Shown one piece after another: positions 39,643-48,301 of a DNA stretch of 64,000 bases. The notes below the pieces were generated by a model, which ran no database searches, was not told the DNA's origin, and saw nothing but the letters and a program-made list of their open reading frames with translations. Position 1 is the stretch's first letter, and each line of letters starts with the position of its first letter. The stretch covers positions 62,001 to 126,000 of the forward strand of contig JAHBSZ010000005.1 of the NCBI GenBank assembly GCA_019638845.1, written 5' to 3'. This DNA comes from Salinibacterium sp. (GTDB lineage Bacteria; Actinomycetota; Actinomycetes; Actinomycetales; Microbacteriaceae). Position numbers and translations under genes: made by a program.

Positions 39643-41729
39643 TTCGTCTCAACCGCCTGAGCCTGAATCGCCGTGATCGCGACCGTGTTGACGATGTCGC
39701 GCACAAGGGCACCGCGCGAAAGATCGTTGACGGGTTTGCGCAAGCCCTGCAACACCGGCCCGATCGCGACAGCTCCGGAGCTTCGTTGCACAGCTTTGTA
39801 GGTGTTGTTGCCCGTATTGAGGTCGGGAAAGATGAACACCGTTGCACGCCCTGCGACCTGGGATTCCGGCATCTTCGCCTTCGCGACCGCAGCGTCTGCC
39901 GCCGCGTCGTATTGGATAGGTCCCTCGACGAGGAGGTCGGGGCGACGCTCCCGCACGAAGGCGGTGGCTGCGCGGACCTTGTCCACGTCGACGCCAGAGC
40001 CCGACTCACCCGTCGAATAGGACAGCATCGCGATGCGCGGTTCGATGCCGAATTGCACACTGGTTTCGGCAGCCGAGATCGCGATGTCGGCGAGTTGTTC
40101 GGCTGTGGGATCCGGGACTATCGCGCAGTCGCCGTAGACCAGCACCCGGTCGTCGAGCGCCATGAAGAACACGCTCGAGACGATGTTGACGCCCTCGACG
40201 GTCTTGATGAACTGCAGTGCAGGCGTGATGGTGTGCGCCGTGGTGTGCGCAGCGCCGGAGACCATGCCGTCGGCGAGGCCCAGATGCACCATCATGGTGC
40301 CGAAATATGAGACATCCGTCACGATGTCTCGCGCGTTGTCGAGGGTCATTCCCTTGTGGGCCCGGAGCCGGGCGTACTCCACGGCGAATTGTTCGCGAAG
40401 GTCTGGATCTGTCGGGCTCAGCACGGTCGCCGCAGTGAGGTCGACGCCGAGGCCGGCCGCTCGCTTGCGTATCTCCGTGTCGTCGCCGAGGATCGTCAGC
40501 TCCACGACACCGCGGCTGAGCAGCGTTCCCGCGGCCTGCAGAATGCGGTCGTCAGTACCCTCTGGCAGGACTATCCGCTTTTTGTCCGACCGGGCACGCT
40601 CCAATAGCCCGTACTCGAACATGAGCGGTGTCACGGCGGTCGACTCCTCCGCCCCCAGTTCGGTGAGAAGTCGTTCGGTGTCGATGTACTGCTCGAACAG
40701 GGCAAGGGCCGTGTCGACCTTGCGTTGTGACGTCGCCGAGAGCCTGCCTCTCGTCTGACCGATGCGCTGAGCAGTTTCGTAGGACCCAAGGTTGGTCGAG
40801 ATGATCGGGATCGTGGGATCGAGCCCATCGATGAGTCTTTCGATGACCGGCGCAAGGTCGAAACCACCGTTGAGCACTATCGCCGAGAGCGACGGAAAGG
40901 TGCCAGAGGCGTGCGCGGTGAGGGCGGCGATCAGCACTTCGCTGCGGTCCCCCGGGATGACCACCAAGCTGCCCTCCGTCAATCGCGGCAGAACGTTCTC
41001 CATCGACATGGCGGCGAGCACGACGCCAACGACTTCGCGCCCAAGGAGCGCCGCATCACCCTTGATGAGAGTGCCATCGACGGCCGCCATCACGGCCTCC
41101 ACCGTGGGCGCTACGAGGTAGGGGTCTTCGGGGATCGCCCAAGCGGGAACAGGAACTACTGCACCAATGGCAGCGATGATCTCGTCGAGCTTGTTGGAGT
41201 CGGCACGGTTGACGATCACTGCGAACAGGGCGGCGTGGGCAGTCGACAACTCGGGAATGCTGAGCTCGGCGACTTGCCTGAGCTCGTCCGCGGTGCGCGC
41301 ACGGGTTTCCTCAGGTTCGCGCCCGGTGAGCACGAGCAGCACGGGTGCGCCAAGGTTTGCCGCGATGCGCGCGTTGTACGCGAGTTCGGTGGGAGTCGCG
41401 ACATCCGTGTAGTCGGAACCGATGATGACGACCGTGTCGCACTGGCGCTCGACAGCCTTGAATCGCTCGACGATGCGCGAGAGCGCGGCATCCGGATTCT
41501 CGTGCACCTCTTCGTACGTGACGCCGACGCACTCGTCGTAATCGAGAGCGACGCCCTCGTGCGCGAGCAGGAGTTCGAGCACAAAGTCGCGTTCGACCGT
41601 GGACCGGGCGACCGGACGAAAGACTCCCACTCGTTCCACGCCGCGCAGAAGCGTGTCAAGCACGCCCAAAGCCACTGTCGACTTGCCCGAATGCCCTTCG
41701 GCCGAGGTGATGTAGATGCTGCGAGCCAC
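39639..41729 (-). CDS. pta: Phosphate acetyltransferase
   Basis: A 696-residue long-form Pta starting at GTG 41729. The N-terminal CobQ/BioD-like P-loop domain begins TSAEGHSGKSTVALG. A DRTGG domain lies in the middle, and the C-terminal PTA domain starts near residue 370 with KKRIVLPEGTDDRILQ and ends with LNTGNNTYKAVQRSSGA. It makes acetyl phosphate from acetyl-CoA. It is translationally coupled to ackA. The SRP RNA gene lies 34 bases upstream, on the same strand. Confidence 0.97.
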   Translation of the reverse strand: MARSIYITSAEGHSGKSTVALGVLDTLLRGVERVGVFRPVARSTVERDFVLELLLAHEGVALDYDECVGVTYEEVHENPDAALSRIVERFKAVERQCDTVVIIGSDYTDVATPTELAYNARIAANLGAPVLLVLTGREPEETRARTADELRQVAELSIPELSTAHAALFAVIVNRADSNKLDEIIAAIGAVVPVPAWAIPEDPYLVAPTVEAVMAAVDGTLIKGDAALLGREVVGVVLAAMSMENVLPRLTEGSLVVIPGDRSEVLIAALTAHASGTFPSLSAIVLNGGFDLAPVIERLIDGLDPTIPIISTNLGSYETAQRIGQTRGRLSATSQRKVDTALALFEQYIDTERLLTELGAEESTAVTPLMFEYGLLERARSDKKRIVLPEGTDDRILQAAGTLLSRGVVELTILGDDTEIRKRAAGLGVDLTAATVLSPTDPDLREQFAVEYARLRAHKGMTLDNARDIVTDVSYFGTMMVHLGLADGMVSGAAHTTAHTITPALQFIKTVEGVNIVSSVFFMALDDRVLVYGDCAIVPDPTAEQLADIAISAAETSVQFGIEPRIAMLSYSTGESGSGVDVDKVRAATAFVRERRPDLLVEGPIQYDAAADAAVAKAKMPESQVAGRATVFIFPDLNTGNNTYKAVQRSSGAVAIGPVLQGLRKPVNDLSRGALVRDIVNTVAITAIQAQAVETK

Positions 41730-41762
41730 CCCTGCAGCCTACGGGCCGTGTAACGCAAGTGA

Positions 41763-41848
41763 CCCCTCGCGCACCCGCCAGAGCCCGGTTACCCTTGCTA
41801 CGTTTCCGTCCTGGGGGAGTTGGCCTGGATGGCGCCACGCGAGGAGCC
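41763..41848 (-). ncRNA. ffs: Signal recognition particle small RNA
   Basis: On the reverse strand the conserved domain IV is readable: CCCCCAGGACGGAAACGTAG followed by CAAGGGTAAC. Flanking arms pair to make a long hairpin, with the ends CCTCGCG (41844-41838) and CGCGAGG (41771-41765). It binds Ffh and directs membrane proteins to the translocon. The exact ends are approximate. It is 107 bases from tRNA-Ser, the usual actinobacterial neighbourhood. Confidence 0.9.
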
Positions 41849-41954
41849 ATGACGATTGTAGCCCGCTCGCGCGAGGCGCGGGTGGGGCGATTCGCTCGCG
41901 AGAGCGGTTATGATTCCCTGAGGTCATCAGTCACGTGCGGTCTGAGACCGGCCA

Positions 41955-42042
41955 GGAGAATTCGCCTAGTGGCCTATGGCGCACGCTTGGAAAGCGTGTT
42001 GGGTGAAAGCCCTCGGGGGTTCGAATCCCCCATTCTCCGCCA
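41955..42042 (+). tRNA. tRNA-Ser (GGA)
   Basis: An 88-base tRNA. The acceptor GGAGAAT pairs with ATTCTCC, the anticodon stem CACGC/GCGTG encloses TTGGAAA (anticodon GGA), the variable arm is long, and the T loop reads TTCGAAT. Discriminator G and CCA are encoded at 42039-42042. It is divergent from the SRP RNA. Confidence 0.97.
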
Positions 42043-42079
42043 GATCAATACCGAGATGGACGGACCCGTGGGGGGGACT

Positions 42080-42700
42080 GTGACCAGACCGAGCGATACC
42101 GACAGCGTCAAGCTTCGTCCGCACGTCAGCGTCCTGCGCCAGGGGCTGTTGGGAGTGGTCGCCTTCAGCACCCCCGTCTTCATCGTGCTGTACTTCCTCA
42201 CCGTGCCCCACGGACCGTGGAAAGCAGTGTTGGCGACGCAGGTTCTCGCCAGCATCGTCGTCGTGGTGGCCCTGATCTTGTACCTTCGGGTCGGCATCTG
42301 GGTGAACCGCACGAGCATCACCGAGATCGGCATCCTGGGCCGCATCAAGCGGGTTGAGGCCGACGAGATCGGGTCGGTGTTCGTGGCGACCGTCTTCGAG
42401 GCATCCGGCACCACATCGCTGCCGCAACTCTTCGTTCGCGACAAGCAGGGCAAGCAGGTAGTCAGGATGCGCGGCCAATACTGGTCCAAGGCCAGCATGG
42501 ACATCGTGGTCGCGACTCTGGACGTACCCAAGCACACTCGACAGGATTCCGTGTCTACGCGGGAGTTGCGCGACAGCTATCCAGGCTTGCTCTACTGGTT
42601 CGAACGGCGTCCGGTAATTGCCGCGCTCGCCTTCGTGGCGCTCGTCGGGCTGGTGGGCCTCGTCATCTGGGCACTCTTCGACATTTCCGGGATGACCTAG
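42080..42700 (+). CDS. PH-domain-like membrane protein
   Basis: About 206 residues from GTG 42080, which has GGGGGG just upstream; ATG 42056 in frame is the alternative. Two hydrophobic segments (about 20-65) are followed by a beta-rich region that resembles bacterial PH domains: WVNRTSITEIGILGRIKRVEADEI and LFVRDKQGKQVVRMRG. A C-terminal TM (about 178-200) ends the protein. Function unknown. It lies 14-38 bases after tRNA-Ser and may be read from the same promoter. Confidence 0.7.
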   Translation: MTRPSDTDSVKLRPHVSVLRQGLLGVVAFSTPVFIVLYFLTVPHGPWKAVLATQVLASIVVVVALILYLRVGIWVNRTSITEIGILGRIKRVEADEIGSVFVATVFEASGTTSLPQLFVRDKQGKQVVRMRGQYWSKASMDIVVATLDVPKHTRQDSVSTRELRDSYPGLLYWFERRPVIAALAFVALVGLVGLVIWALFDISGMT

Positions 42701-42706
42701 AGCGGC

Positions 42707-44446
42707 CTACTTCCGCTTGAGAGTGGAGAAGATTCCACGCAACACTTCTCGAACGATGGTTTGGCCGGTACGCGACCCGAGCATGTCTCCGATGGGGTTG
42801 TCGGGCTTCCGGGTGCTTCTCCGGGCAGTAGTTCGCGTCGTGGTCTTCGGGCGCGAGGTTTGTTCCGACTTTCTCATGTCCCGAATCATTCGGTCATAGT
42901 CGGCTTTGTTCTGCTTCGCCGCCGCTTCCGCCTCGGCGGAGGCGTCAGCCTGCGCGGCGGCGTTCATCTTGACCGAGAGAATCTCGTAGGCCGACTGCCG
43001 GTCGATGGCGGTGCCGTACGTCTTCAGGAGCGGGCTGGCACTCACAGTCGCGGCTATTGCCTCGGCCGCGGTGGGAGACATCGATCCTTGGGGGGCCCGC
43101 AGGCGAGTCCAGGCGACCGGCGAAGGCGCGCCCTTCTCATTCATGACGGTGATGATGGCCTCGCCGATCGCGAGTTCCTGAAGCACCTCGCCGAGCTCGT
43201 ATCCAGACGTCGGATAGGTGGAGACCGTCGCCCTGAGGGCACGTGCGTCGTCGGGTGTGTGCGCTCGGAGTTGGTGCTGCACGCGCGATCCGATCTGGGC
43301 GAGCACGTCGCTCGGGACATCCTTCGGCGTCTGAGTGACGAAGAACACCCCCACCCCCTTCGAGCGGATAAGGCGCACAGTTTGAGTAATAGAGGCGATG
43401 AAGTCCTTCGAGGCATCCTTGAACAACAGATGCGCCTCGTCGAAGAAGAACACGAGTTTGGGCTTGTCGATGTCGCCAACCTCGGGAAGGTCGTTGAACA
43501 GGTCTGCCAGCAGCCACATCAGGAAGGTGGAGAAAACGGCCGGGCGATCCTGCACGCCGGGAATCTCGAGCAGGCTCACCATGCCGCGCCCATCGGCTGT
43601 CGTGCGCAGGAACAGAGACGTGTCTATCTCCGGCTCGCCGAAAAACACATCCGCACCTTGATCGGAGAACCCGATGAGTTCGCGCAGGATGACCCCGGTA
43701 GTCGCTCCAGAGAGCCCACCGAGGTTTTTGAGTTCAGGCTTGCCCTCGTCACTGACGAGCCACTGAAGTACGGCCCGGAGGTCGTCCAGACCGACGAGCG
43801 GCAAACCAGCCCGGTCTGCGTAGTGGAAGACGAGCCCGAGGCTCGACTCCTGAGTGTTGTTGAGACCCAGCACTTTCGACAGCAGAAGCGGCCCGAAACT
43901 TGAGACCGTCGCCCTGACCGGGATGCCGGTGCCGACGCCGCCGAGAGTGAAGAACTCGGTGGGGCTCGCGGTCGCCACCCAGTGCTGGCCGACGCTCTTC
44001 GTTCGTTCAAGGAGCTTGTCACTGGACACCCCTGGAGTGGCGATACCCGAAAGGTCGCCTTTGATGTCCGCGGCGAAGACCGGCACGCCGTTCGCGGAGA
44101 GTTGCTCGGCCAAGACCTGCAGAGTCTTCGTTTTGCCCGTACCGGTTGCCCCTGCAACAAGACCGTGCCGGTTGACCATCGCGAGCGGGATACGTACCGG
44201 TACTTCGGCGATCGGATCGCCGTTGACGAGCGCGCCCATCTCGAGCGCTGGCGCATCGAAACTGTAACCAGCCTTGATGGTTTCGACCTGCTCCTCGGTG
44301 AGTGGTCCGCGGATCGAGCCGGCGTCGTGGGCAGCCGAGGCCACGACGGGCTCTGCCCGCGAGGCATCCCGTTCGGCGGCGAGCGCGGCCTCGGCCTCGG
44401 CGAGGGCTTTCTTCGCTGCTTCGACCTGGGCTGCTGCGTCCGTCAT
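42707..44446 (-). CDS. HerA-like helicase/ATPase (DUF853, YjgR type)
   Basis: A 579-residue cytoplasmic protein. A short coiled-coil N-terminus is rich in Ala and Glu (1-40). The ATPase has Walker A VAGATGTGKTKTLQVL, a DIKGDLSGIA segment and Walker B LVFFFDEAHLLF, followed by the arginine-finger region RLIRSKGVGVFFVTQ. A basic tail rich in Arg/Thr follows, before a final LGSRTGQTIVREVLRG. It is related to the HerA/FtsK superfamily; its role is unknown. Confidence 0.9.
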   Translation of the reverse strand: MTDAAAQVEAAKKALAEAEAALAAERDASRAEPVVASAAHDAGSIRGPLTEEQVETIKAGYSFDAPALEMGALVNGDPIAEVPVRIPLAMVNRHGLVAGATGTGKTKTLQVLAEQLSANGVPVFAADIKGDLSGIATPGVSSDKLLERTKSVGQHWVATASPTEFFTLGGVGTGIPVRATVSSFGPLLLSKVLGLNNTQESSLGLVFHYADRAGLPLVGLDDLRAVLQWLVSDEGKPELKNLGGLSGATTGVILRELIGFSDQGADVFFGEPEIDTSLFLRTTADGRGMVSLLEIPGVQDRPAVFSTFLMWLLADLFNDLPEVGDIDKPKLVFFFDEAHLLFKDASKDFIASITQTVRLIRSKGVGVFFVTQTPKDVPSDVLAQIGSRVQHQLRAHTPDDARALRATVSTYPTSGYELGEVLQELAIGEAIITVMNEKGAPSPVAWTRLRAPQGSMSPTAAEAIAATVSASPLLKTYGTAIDRQSAYEILSVKMNAAAQADASAEAEAAAKQNKADYDRMIRDMRKSEQTSRPKTTTRTTARRSTRKPDNPIGDMLGSRTGQTIVREVLRGIFSTLKRK

Positions 44447-44471
44447 GGAGCAAGCCTAAGGCGCGGGCAGA

Positions 44472-45131
44472 TCATGGTGACTGTGATGCTCGTGACCACT
44501 CCTTCTGCAGACGAGCGGCGAGCGGTGCCCAGACGAACACCGCACCCGCGCCCCCGAGAAGGAGGCCACCGACGGTGTCGCTCAACCAGTGGGCGCCGAG
44601 ATAGGTGCGGCTGAAGATCATCAACGCCGTCCACGCGGCGCCGGCAAACCACACCCAACGACGCTGAAGCAGGATCGCCAATGCCACCGATATCGTCGCT
44701 GCATTCGCCACATGGCCGGAGGGAAACGAACCGAAGTCAGCCGAGATCAAGATCTCTTCGGGGCGGGCTCGTGCGAACAGGCTCTTGAGCAGCTGGACGG
44801 TCCCGGCGCTGAGCGCCGATGCAACCACGAAGTACAGGGCCGACCATGGCTTGCGCGCTATGAGCAGCGCAATCGCGACCCCCACCGGGACCAGGATCAC
44901 CCCGAACCATCCCCCACCCAGGAAACTCATCACGTACGCGGGTACATCCCAGACCGGACTGCGGTGCTCCACGAGCTCTTCGAGCCACTCGGTGTCGATA
45001 CCGTATTGCCCACTCCGCACACCGACGATGACTCCCAATGCCAGCGCGACGAGAACCGCGGTTCCACCACTCACGAGCGGCCACAAGCGCGAGATTCGAT
45101 GAGCGATTGGCGCGGAGATCGGCTGGCTCAT
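44472..45131 (-). CDS. PAP2 superfamily membrane phosphatase
   Basis: A 219-residue protein from ATG 45131 (an in-frame GTG at 45137 is possible). It has five or six TM segments and the three PAP2 motifs: KSLFARARP, PSGHVANA and SRTYLGAHWLSD. Members dephosphorylate lipid pyrophosphates or phosphatidic acid on the outer side of the membrane, for example undecaprenyl pyrophosphate recycling. Substrate is not determined. It ends 25 bases from the HerA-like gene. Confidence 0.93.
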   Translation of the reverse strand: MSQPISAPIAHRISRLWPLVSGGTAVLVALALGVIVGVRSGQYGIDTEWLEELVEHRSPVWDVPAYVMSFLGGGWFGVILVPVGVAIALLIARKPWSALYFVVASALSAGTVQLLKSLFARARPEEILISADFGSFPSGHVANAATISVALAILLQRRWVWFAGAAWTALMIFSRTYLGAHWLSDTVGGLLLGGAGAVFVWAPLAARLQKEWSRASQSP

Positions 45132-45153
45132 GGTCACACGCTATCTCGTCAGA

Positions 45154-46383
45154 TCATCGGGTGAGAGCCGGCACCGTCCACGGGCGTACGAGGGACAACA
45201 GGATGGTGATCGAGACGAGCGCTGTGCACGCCATGATCACCCCCATCGGAATCGCGGTGTCGATCCCGAACAGTCCGACTATGGGAGAGATCGCTCCTGC
45301 GAGTCCGAAGTTGAGCGCGCCAAGGAGCGACGCGGCAGTTCCCGCTTCACTGCCGTGGTTGGCCAGCGCGAGCACCTGTGTACAGGGAAAGCTGAACCCG
45401 CACGCCGTGATGAAGAACCACAGCGGCACCAAGATGCCGATGAGTCCGGCGTGCAACGAGTCGAGCACGACGATTGCCGAGGCCGACAGCAACAGTGCTA
45501 CCAGTGTGCCCGCCAGAATCCATTGCGGACCAATAAATCTGGCAAGGAACGCACTCGCTTGAACGCCGCCGACGATGCCGAGGGAATTGATGGCGAAGAG
45601 GAACCCGAATTGCTGTGGATTCAATCCATAAATCTGCTGGAACAAGAACGACGACGACGACAGGTACGCGAACAGCCCCGAGAAGGTCATGCCCGCGATG
45701 ATCGCTACTCCCACGAAGATTCGATCGGAGAACAGCGCCCGGTATCGCTCCCGCGCCGTACTGTGCCCAAGGTCGACACGACGGGCAGGCGGCAGAGTTT
45801 CGACGAGGAAGATGGCCGACGCGGTCAGGCTGATCGCGCCGTAGATGGCCAGGAACACGAACATGCCACGCCACGGCATGAGCAAGAGAAGCTGCGAGCC
45901 GATGACCGGCGCGAGGATGGGCGCTAGGCCGTTAACGAGAGCGAGGCGCGAGAGCATCCGCACCAGAGGAAGCCCACCGAACAGGTCGCGCACGATGGCC
46001 ATCGCCACGACGGCGCCGGCCGCTGACCCGACGCCCTGCAGCACCCTGAACACGAATAACCATTCGATGCCCGGCGCTAGTGCGACACCGATACTCGCGA
46101 TGACATGGATGCTCGTCGCCACGAGCAGCGGAAGCCGTCGGCCCACGCGGTCGCTCCACGGGCCGACAAGCAGTTGACCCACAGCGAAGCCGATCGTGGT
46201 CGCCGTCAGCGTTAGCTGGATCAGTGCCGTCGATACGTCCAACTCTCCCTCGATCACGGGGAACGCAGGCAGATACAGGTCGATTGTGAACGACCCGAGC
46301 GCGGTCAGCCCACCCAGTACGAGCACATAGACGAGACGCTGGCGGGGCGCGAGGGAGTCCCCCGGATGTAGGACGGTTGTCAA
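45154..46383 (-). CDS. Bcr/CflA-type MFS multidrug exporter
   Basis: A 409-residue, 12-TM protein. It has the DHA1 features: FTIDLYLPAFPVI in TM1, the GPWSDRVGRRLPLL loop between TM2 and TM3, RVLQGVGSAAGAVVAMAIVRD in TM4, and a middle loop ARERYRALFSD. It probably exports a drug or small metabolite with protons. It is divergent from the ABC operon across a 325-base gap. Confidence 0.92.
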   Translation of the reverse strand: MTTVLHPGDSLAPRQRLVYVLVLGGLTALGSFTIDLYLPAFPVIEGELDVSTALIQLTLTATTIGFAVGQLLVGPWSDRVGRRLPLLVATSIHVIASIGVALAPGIEWLFVFRVLQGVGSAAGAVVAMAIVRDLFGGLPLVRMLSRLALVNGLAPILAPVIGSQLLLLMPWRGMFVFLAIYGAISLTASAIFLVETLPPARRVDLGHSTARERYRALFSDRIFVGVAIIAGMTFSGLFAYLSSSSFLFQQIYGLNPQQFGFLFAINSLGIVGGVQASAFLARFIGPQWILAGTLVALLLSASAIVVLDSLHAGLIGILVPLWFFITACGFSFPCTQVLALANHGSEAGTAASLLGALNFGLAGAISPIVGLFGIDTAIPMGVIMACTALVSITILLSLVRPWTVPALTR

Positions 46384-46561
46384 GTAATCAATCCTAGGGT
46401 CCCCTCGCGAGTCCTCCTAATAGCGGATTGATTCAATTCCAAAAATATTTGAGAGCCCGTCGTTTCGGTGAGTTTGTGGCGCACGGGTACTCAGCGTCGG
46501 GGCTGCCGATACGCGACTTTTCGCCTTATTTTTCAGGCTTAGCGCGCTCTTTTCGGGGCGA

Positions 46562-46598
46562 ATCGGCATAACCGATAAGTACTCATATAGGTGTACTT
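46562..46598. promoter_or_regulatory. Two adjacent inverted repeats, candidate operators of the ABC operon
   Basis: ATCGG-N5-CCGAT (46562-46576) is followed at once by AAGTAC-N10-GTACTT (46577-46598), the second matching its reverse complement at 18 of 22 positions. They lie just upstream of the predicted -35. A repressor or activator of the operon may bind here; no regulator gene is adjacent to it. Confidence 0.5.
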
Positions 46599-46610
46599 GG
46601 GAGATAACTC

Positions 46611-46639
46611 TTGCTATTTCGGCTGAAGTGTGGATTATT
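46611..46639 (+). promoter_or_regulatory. Candidate promoter of the ABC/oxidoreductase operon
   Basis: TTGCTA (46611-46616), a 17-base spacer and ATTATT (46634-46639), about 70 bases before the first start codon. A second -10-like TATAGC follows nearby. The match is fair and the assignment depends on position. Confidence 0.4.
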
Positions 46640-46708
46640 TGTATAGCTGGCCACTTGGGTATCTCAACCCAACGCCCCACGACCCGCCCATGGCAAAGGA
46701 GCTATGAC

Positions 46709-48301
46709 ATGACAGACCGCGCTGAAACACCGTCGGCACAGTCATTGGTGCTCGAAGCACGAGGCGTTACGAAGCACTACGAAGGCGTCACCGCGCTCGA
46801 CCATGCGACCCTCGCCGTGGGCCCGGGCGAGGTTCACGCGCTGCTCGGCGGCAACGGCGCCGGCAAATCCACCCTCATCAGCATCATCTCAGGGGTGACC
46901 AAGCCCGACAGCGGAAAAATCTTACTCGGCGGCGAGGTCATGCCGGCTTCCGGCCCGCTCGCCGCGATCTCCGCGGGCATCTCGACGATCTACCAAGAGC
47001 TCTCGCTCGTCCCCGCACTTTCGGTACTCGACAACATATTCCTCGGCCGCGAGATCAAGCGGAAGACGCTCGGCCTCCCCCTCACATCGGACCGCCGCAG
47101 TATGGAACTTGCAGTGCGTGACCTCGCCGCAGATTTCGGAGTTACCGCAAATGAGCTTCACACTCCGGTCTCCGAGTTCGGTGCTCTCAAAAAGCGTTCC
47201 ATAGAGATCGTTAAGGCTCTCGCCTTCGACCCCAAGGTGCTCATCCTCGACGAGCCGACTTCGGGCCTTGAGGACGCCGAGCGTCAAGTGCTATTCGGTT
47301 ACATGCGCTCCATGCGCGAGCGTGGTGTCTCGCTCGTGTGGGTTACGCACCATCTGGAGGAACTGTTCGGGCTCGCCGACAAGGCGACAGTCTTCAAGGA
47401 TGGCCGTACGGTCGCGACGGTCGCGACGGAGTCGACCTCGATCGACAAGCTCATCACGCTCATGTTCGGCGCCGACCGCGAGGAGTTCGGCGGCGGTGAT
47501 ACCCGCAAGATCGCGCACCTCCAGCCGAGCAGCGAACGCCCTGTGATACTCAGGGCCCGCAATCTCACACGCGGTTCGGTCGTACGCGACATCTCGCTCG
47601 ACGTGCACGAGGGAGAGATCGTCGGGCTCGCCGGGCTCGCAGGCGCGGGACGCACAGAGGTCGTCCGAACGCTCATGGGCCTGGACGCCCTCACTTCCGG
47701 ATCGGTCGAACTCAACGGGCGGCGACTGTCGCTGCGTAACTCGACTGCCGCCTACCGTGCGGGTTTGGCAATGCTCCCGGAGGACCGCAAGCAGCTAGGC
47801 ATACTCGCCGACCTGTCGACGGCGCAGAACATCTCGATCTCGCGCCTCTCCACTGTCACCGCGGCCGGATTCTGGATGAGCCGTCGCAAGGAACTCGCCC
47901 TCGCGGAAAGCTACCGTGGTCAACTCGGCATCAAGACCCCCGATGTCAATGCCCGAATCGGAAACCTGAGCGGTGGCAACCAGCAGAAGGCCATCGTGGC
48001 CCGCTGCCTCAATACCTCCCCCAAACTGCTCATCTTCGACGAGCCGACCCAGGGCATCGACGTGTCGGCGAAGGTCGAAGTGCACGCCCTCGTGCGCGAC
48101 TACGCCGCTAACGGCGGTGCGGCGATCCTCATCGCCTCGGAGATCGAGGAGTTACTCGAACTGAGCCATCGCGTGCTCGTGTTGAAGAAAGGACAGATCG
48201 TCGGCGAAGTACGGAACATCCCGGCTGCAATCGAGGCTGGCGAGTTCGCCCGCATCAAGTCGGAAGTTCTCACCCTGAGCGCGGCGGGACAAGCCTCATG
48301 A
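46709..48301 (+). CDS. Sugar ABC transporter ATP-binding protein (RbsA/MglA type)
   Basis: A 530-residue protein with two fused ABC domains. The first has Walker A GGNGAGKST, Q-loop TIYQELSLV and Walker B LILDEPTSGLE. The second has an imperfect P-loop, GLAGAGRTE, plus LSGGNQQKAIVAR and LIFDEPTQGID, as usual in this family. It energises import through the two downstream permeases. It starts the operon, with AAAGGAG upstream, and overlaps the first permease by 4 bases. The substrate class is ribose-type sugars or polyols, by family. Confidence 0.95.
   Translation: MTDRAETPSAQSLVLEARGVTKHYEGVTALDHATLAVGPGEVHALLGGNGAGKSTLISIISGVTKPDSGKILLGGEVMPASGPLAAISAGISTIYQELSLVPALSVLDNIFLGREIKRKTLGLPLTSDRRSMELAVRDLAADFGVTANELHTPVSEFGALKKRSIEIVKALAFDPKVLILDEPTSGLEDAERQVLFGYMRSMRERGVSLVWVTHHLEELFGLADKATVFKDGRTVATVATESTSIDKLITLMFGADREEFGGGDTRKIAHLQPSSERPVILRARNLTRGSVVRDISLDVHEGEIVGLAGLAGAGRTEVVRTLMGLDALTSGSVELNGRRLSLRNSTAAYRAGLAMLPEDRKQLGILADLSTAQNISISRLSTVTAAGFWMSRRKELALAESYRGQLGIKTPDVNARIGNLSGGNQQKAIVARCLNTSPKLLIFDEPTQGIDVSAKVEVHALVRDYAANGGAAILIASEIEELLELSHRVLVLKKGQIVGEVRNIPAAIEAGEFARIKSEVLTLSAAGQAS

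Larger units (their letters stand above)
46384..46708. other. Regulatory gap between the MFS exporter and the ABC operon
   Basis: A 325-base stretch, more AT-rich than the rest of the window, between two divergent genes. Reading frames are poor, and the short reverse-strand frame at 46417-46680 has no family match I recognise. The gap holds paired inverted repeats at 46562-46598, a likely forward promoter at 46611-46639 and a clear AAAGGAG Shine-Dalgarno 7 bases before the ATG at 46709. Confidence 0.6.

Noticed and set aside
46417-46680. 87-residue reverse-strand open frame in the AT-rich gap
   Set aside because: No Shine-Dalgarno, no family match and no coding-like composition; it covers the likely promoter and inverted repeats.
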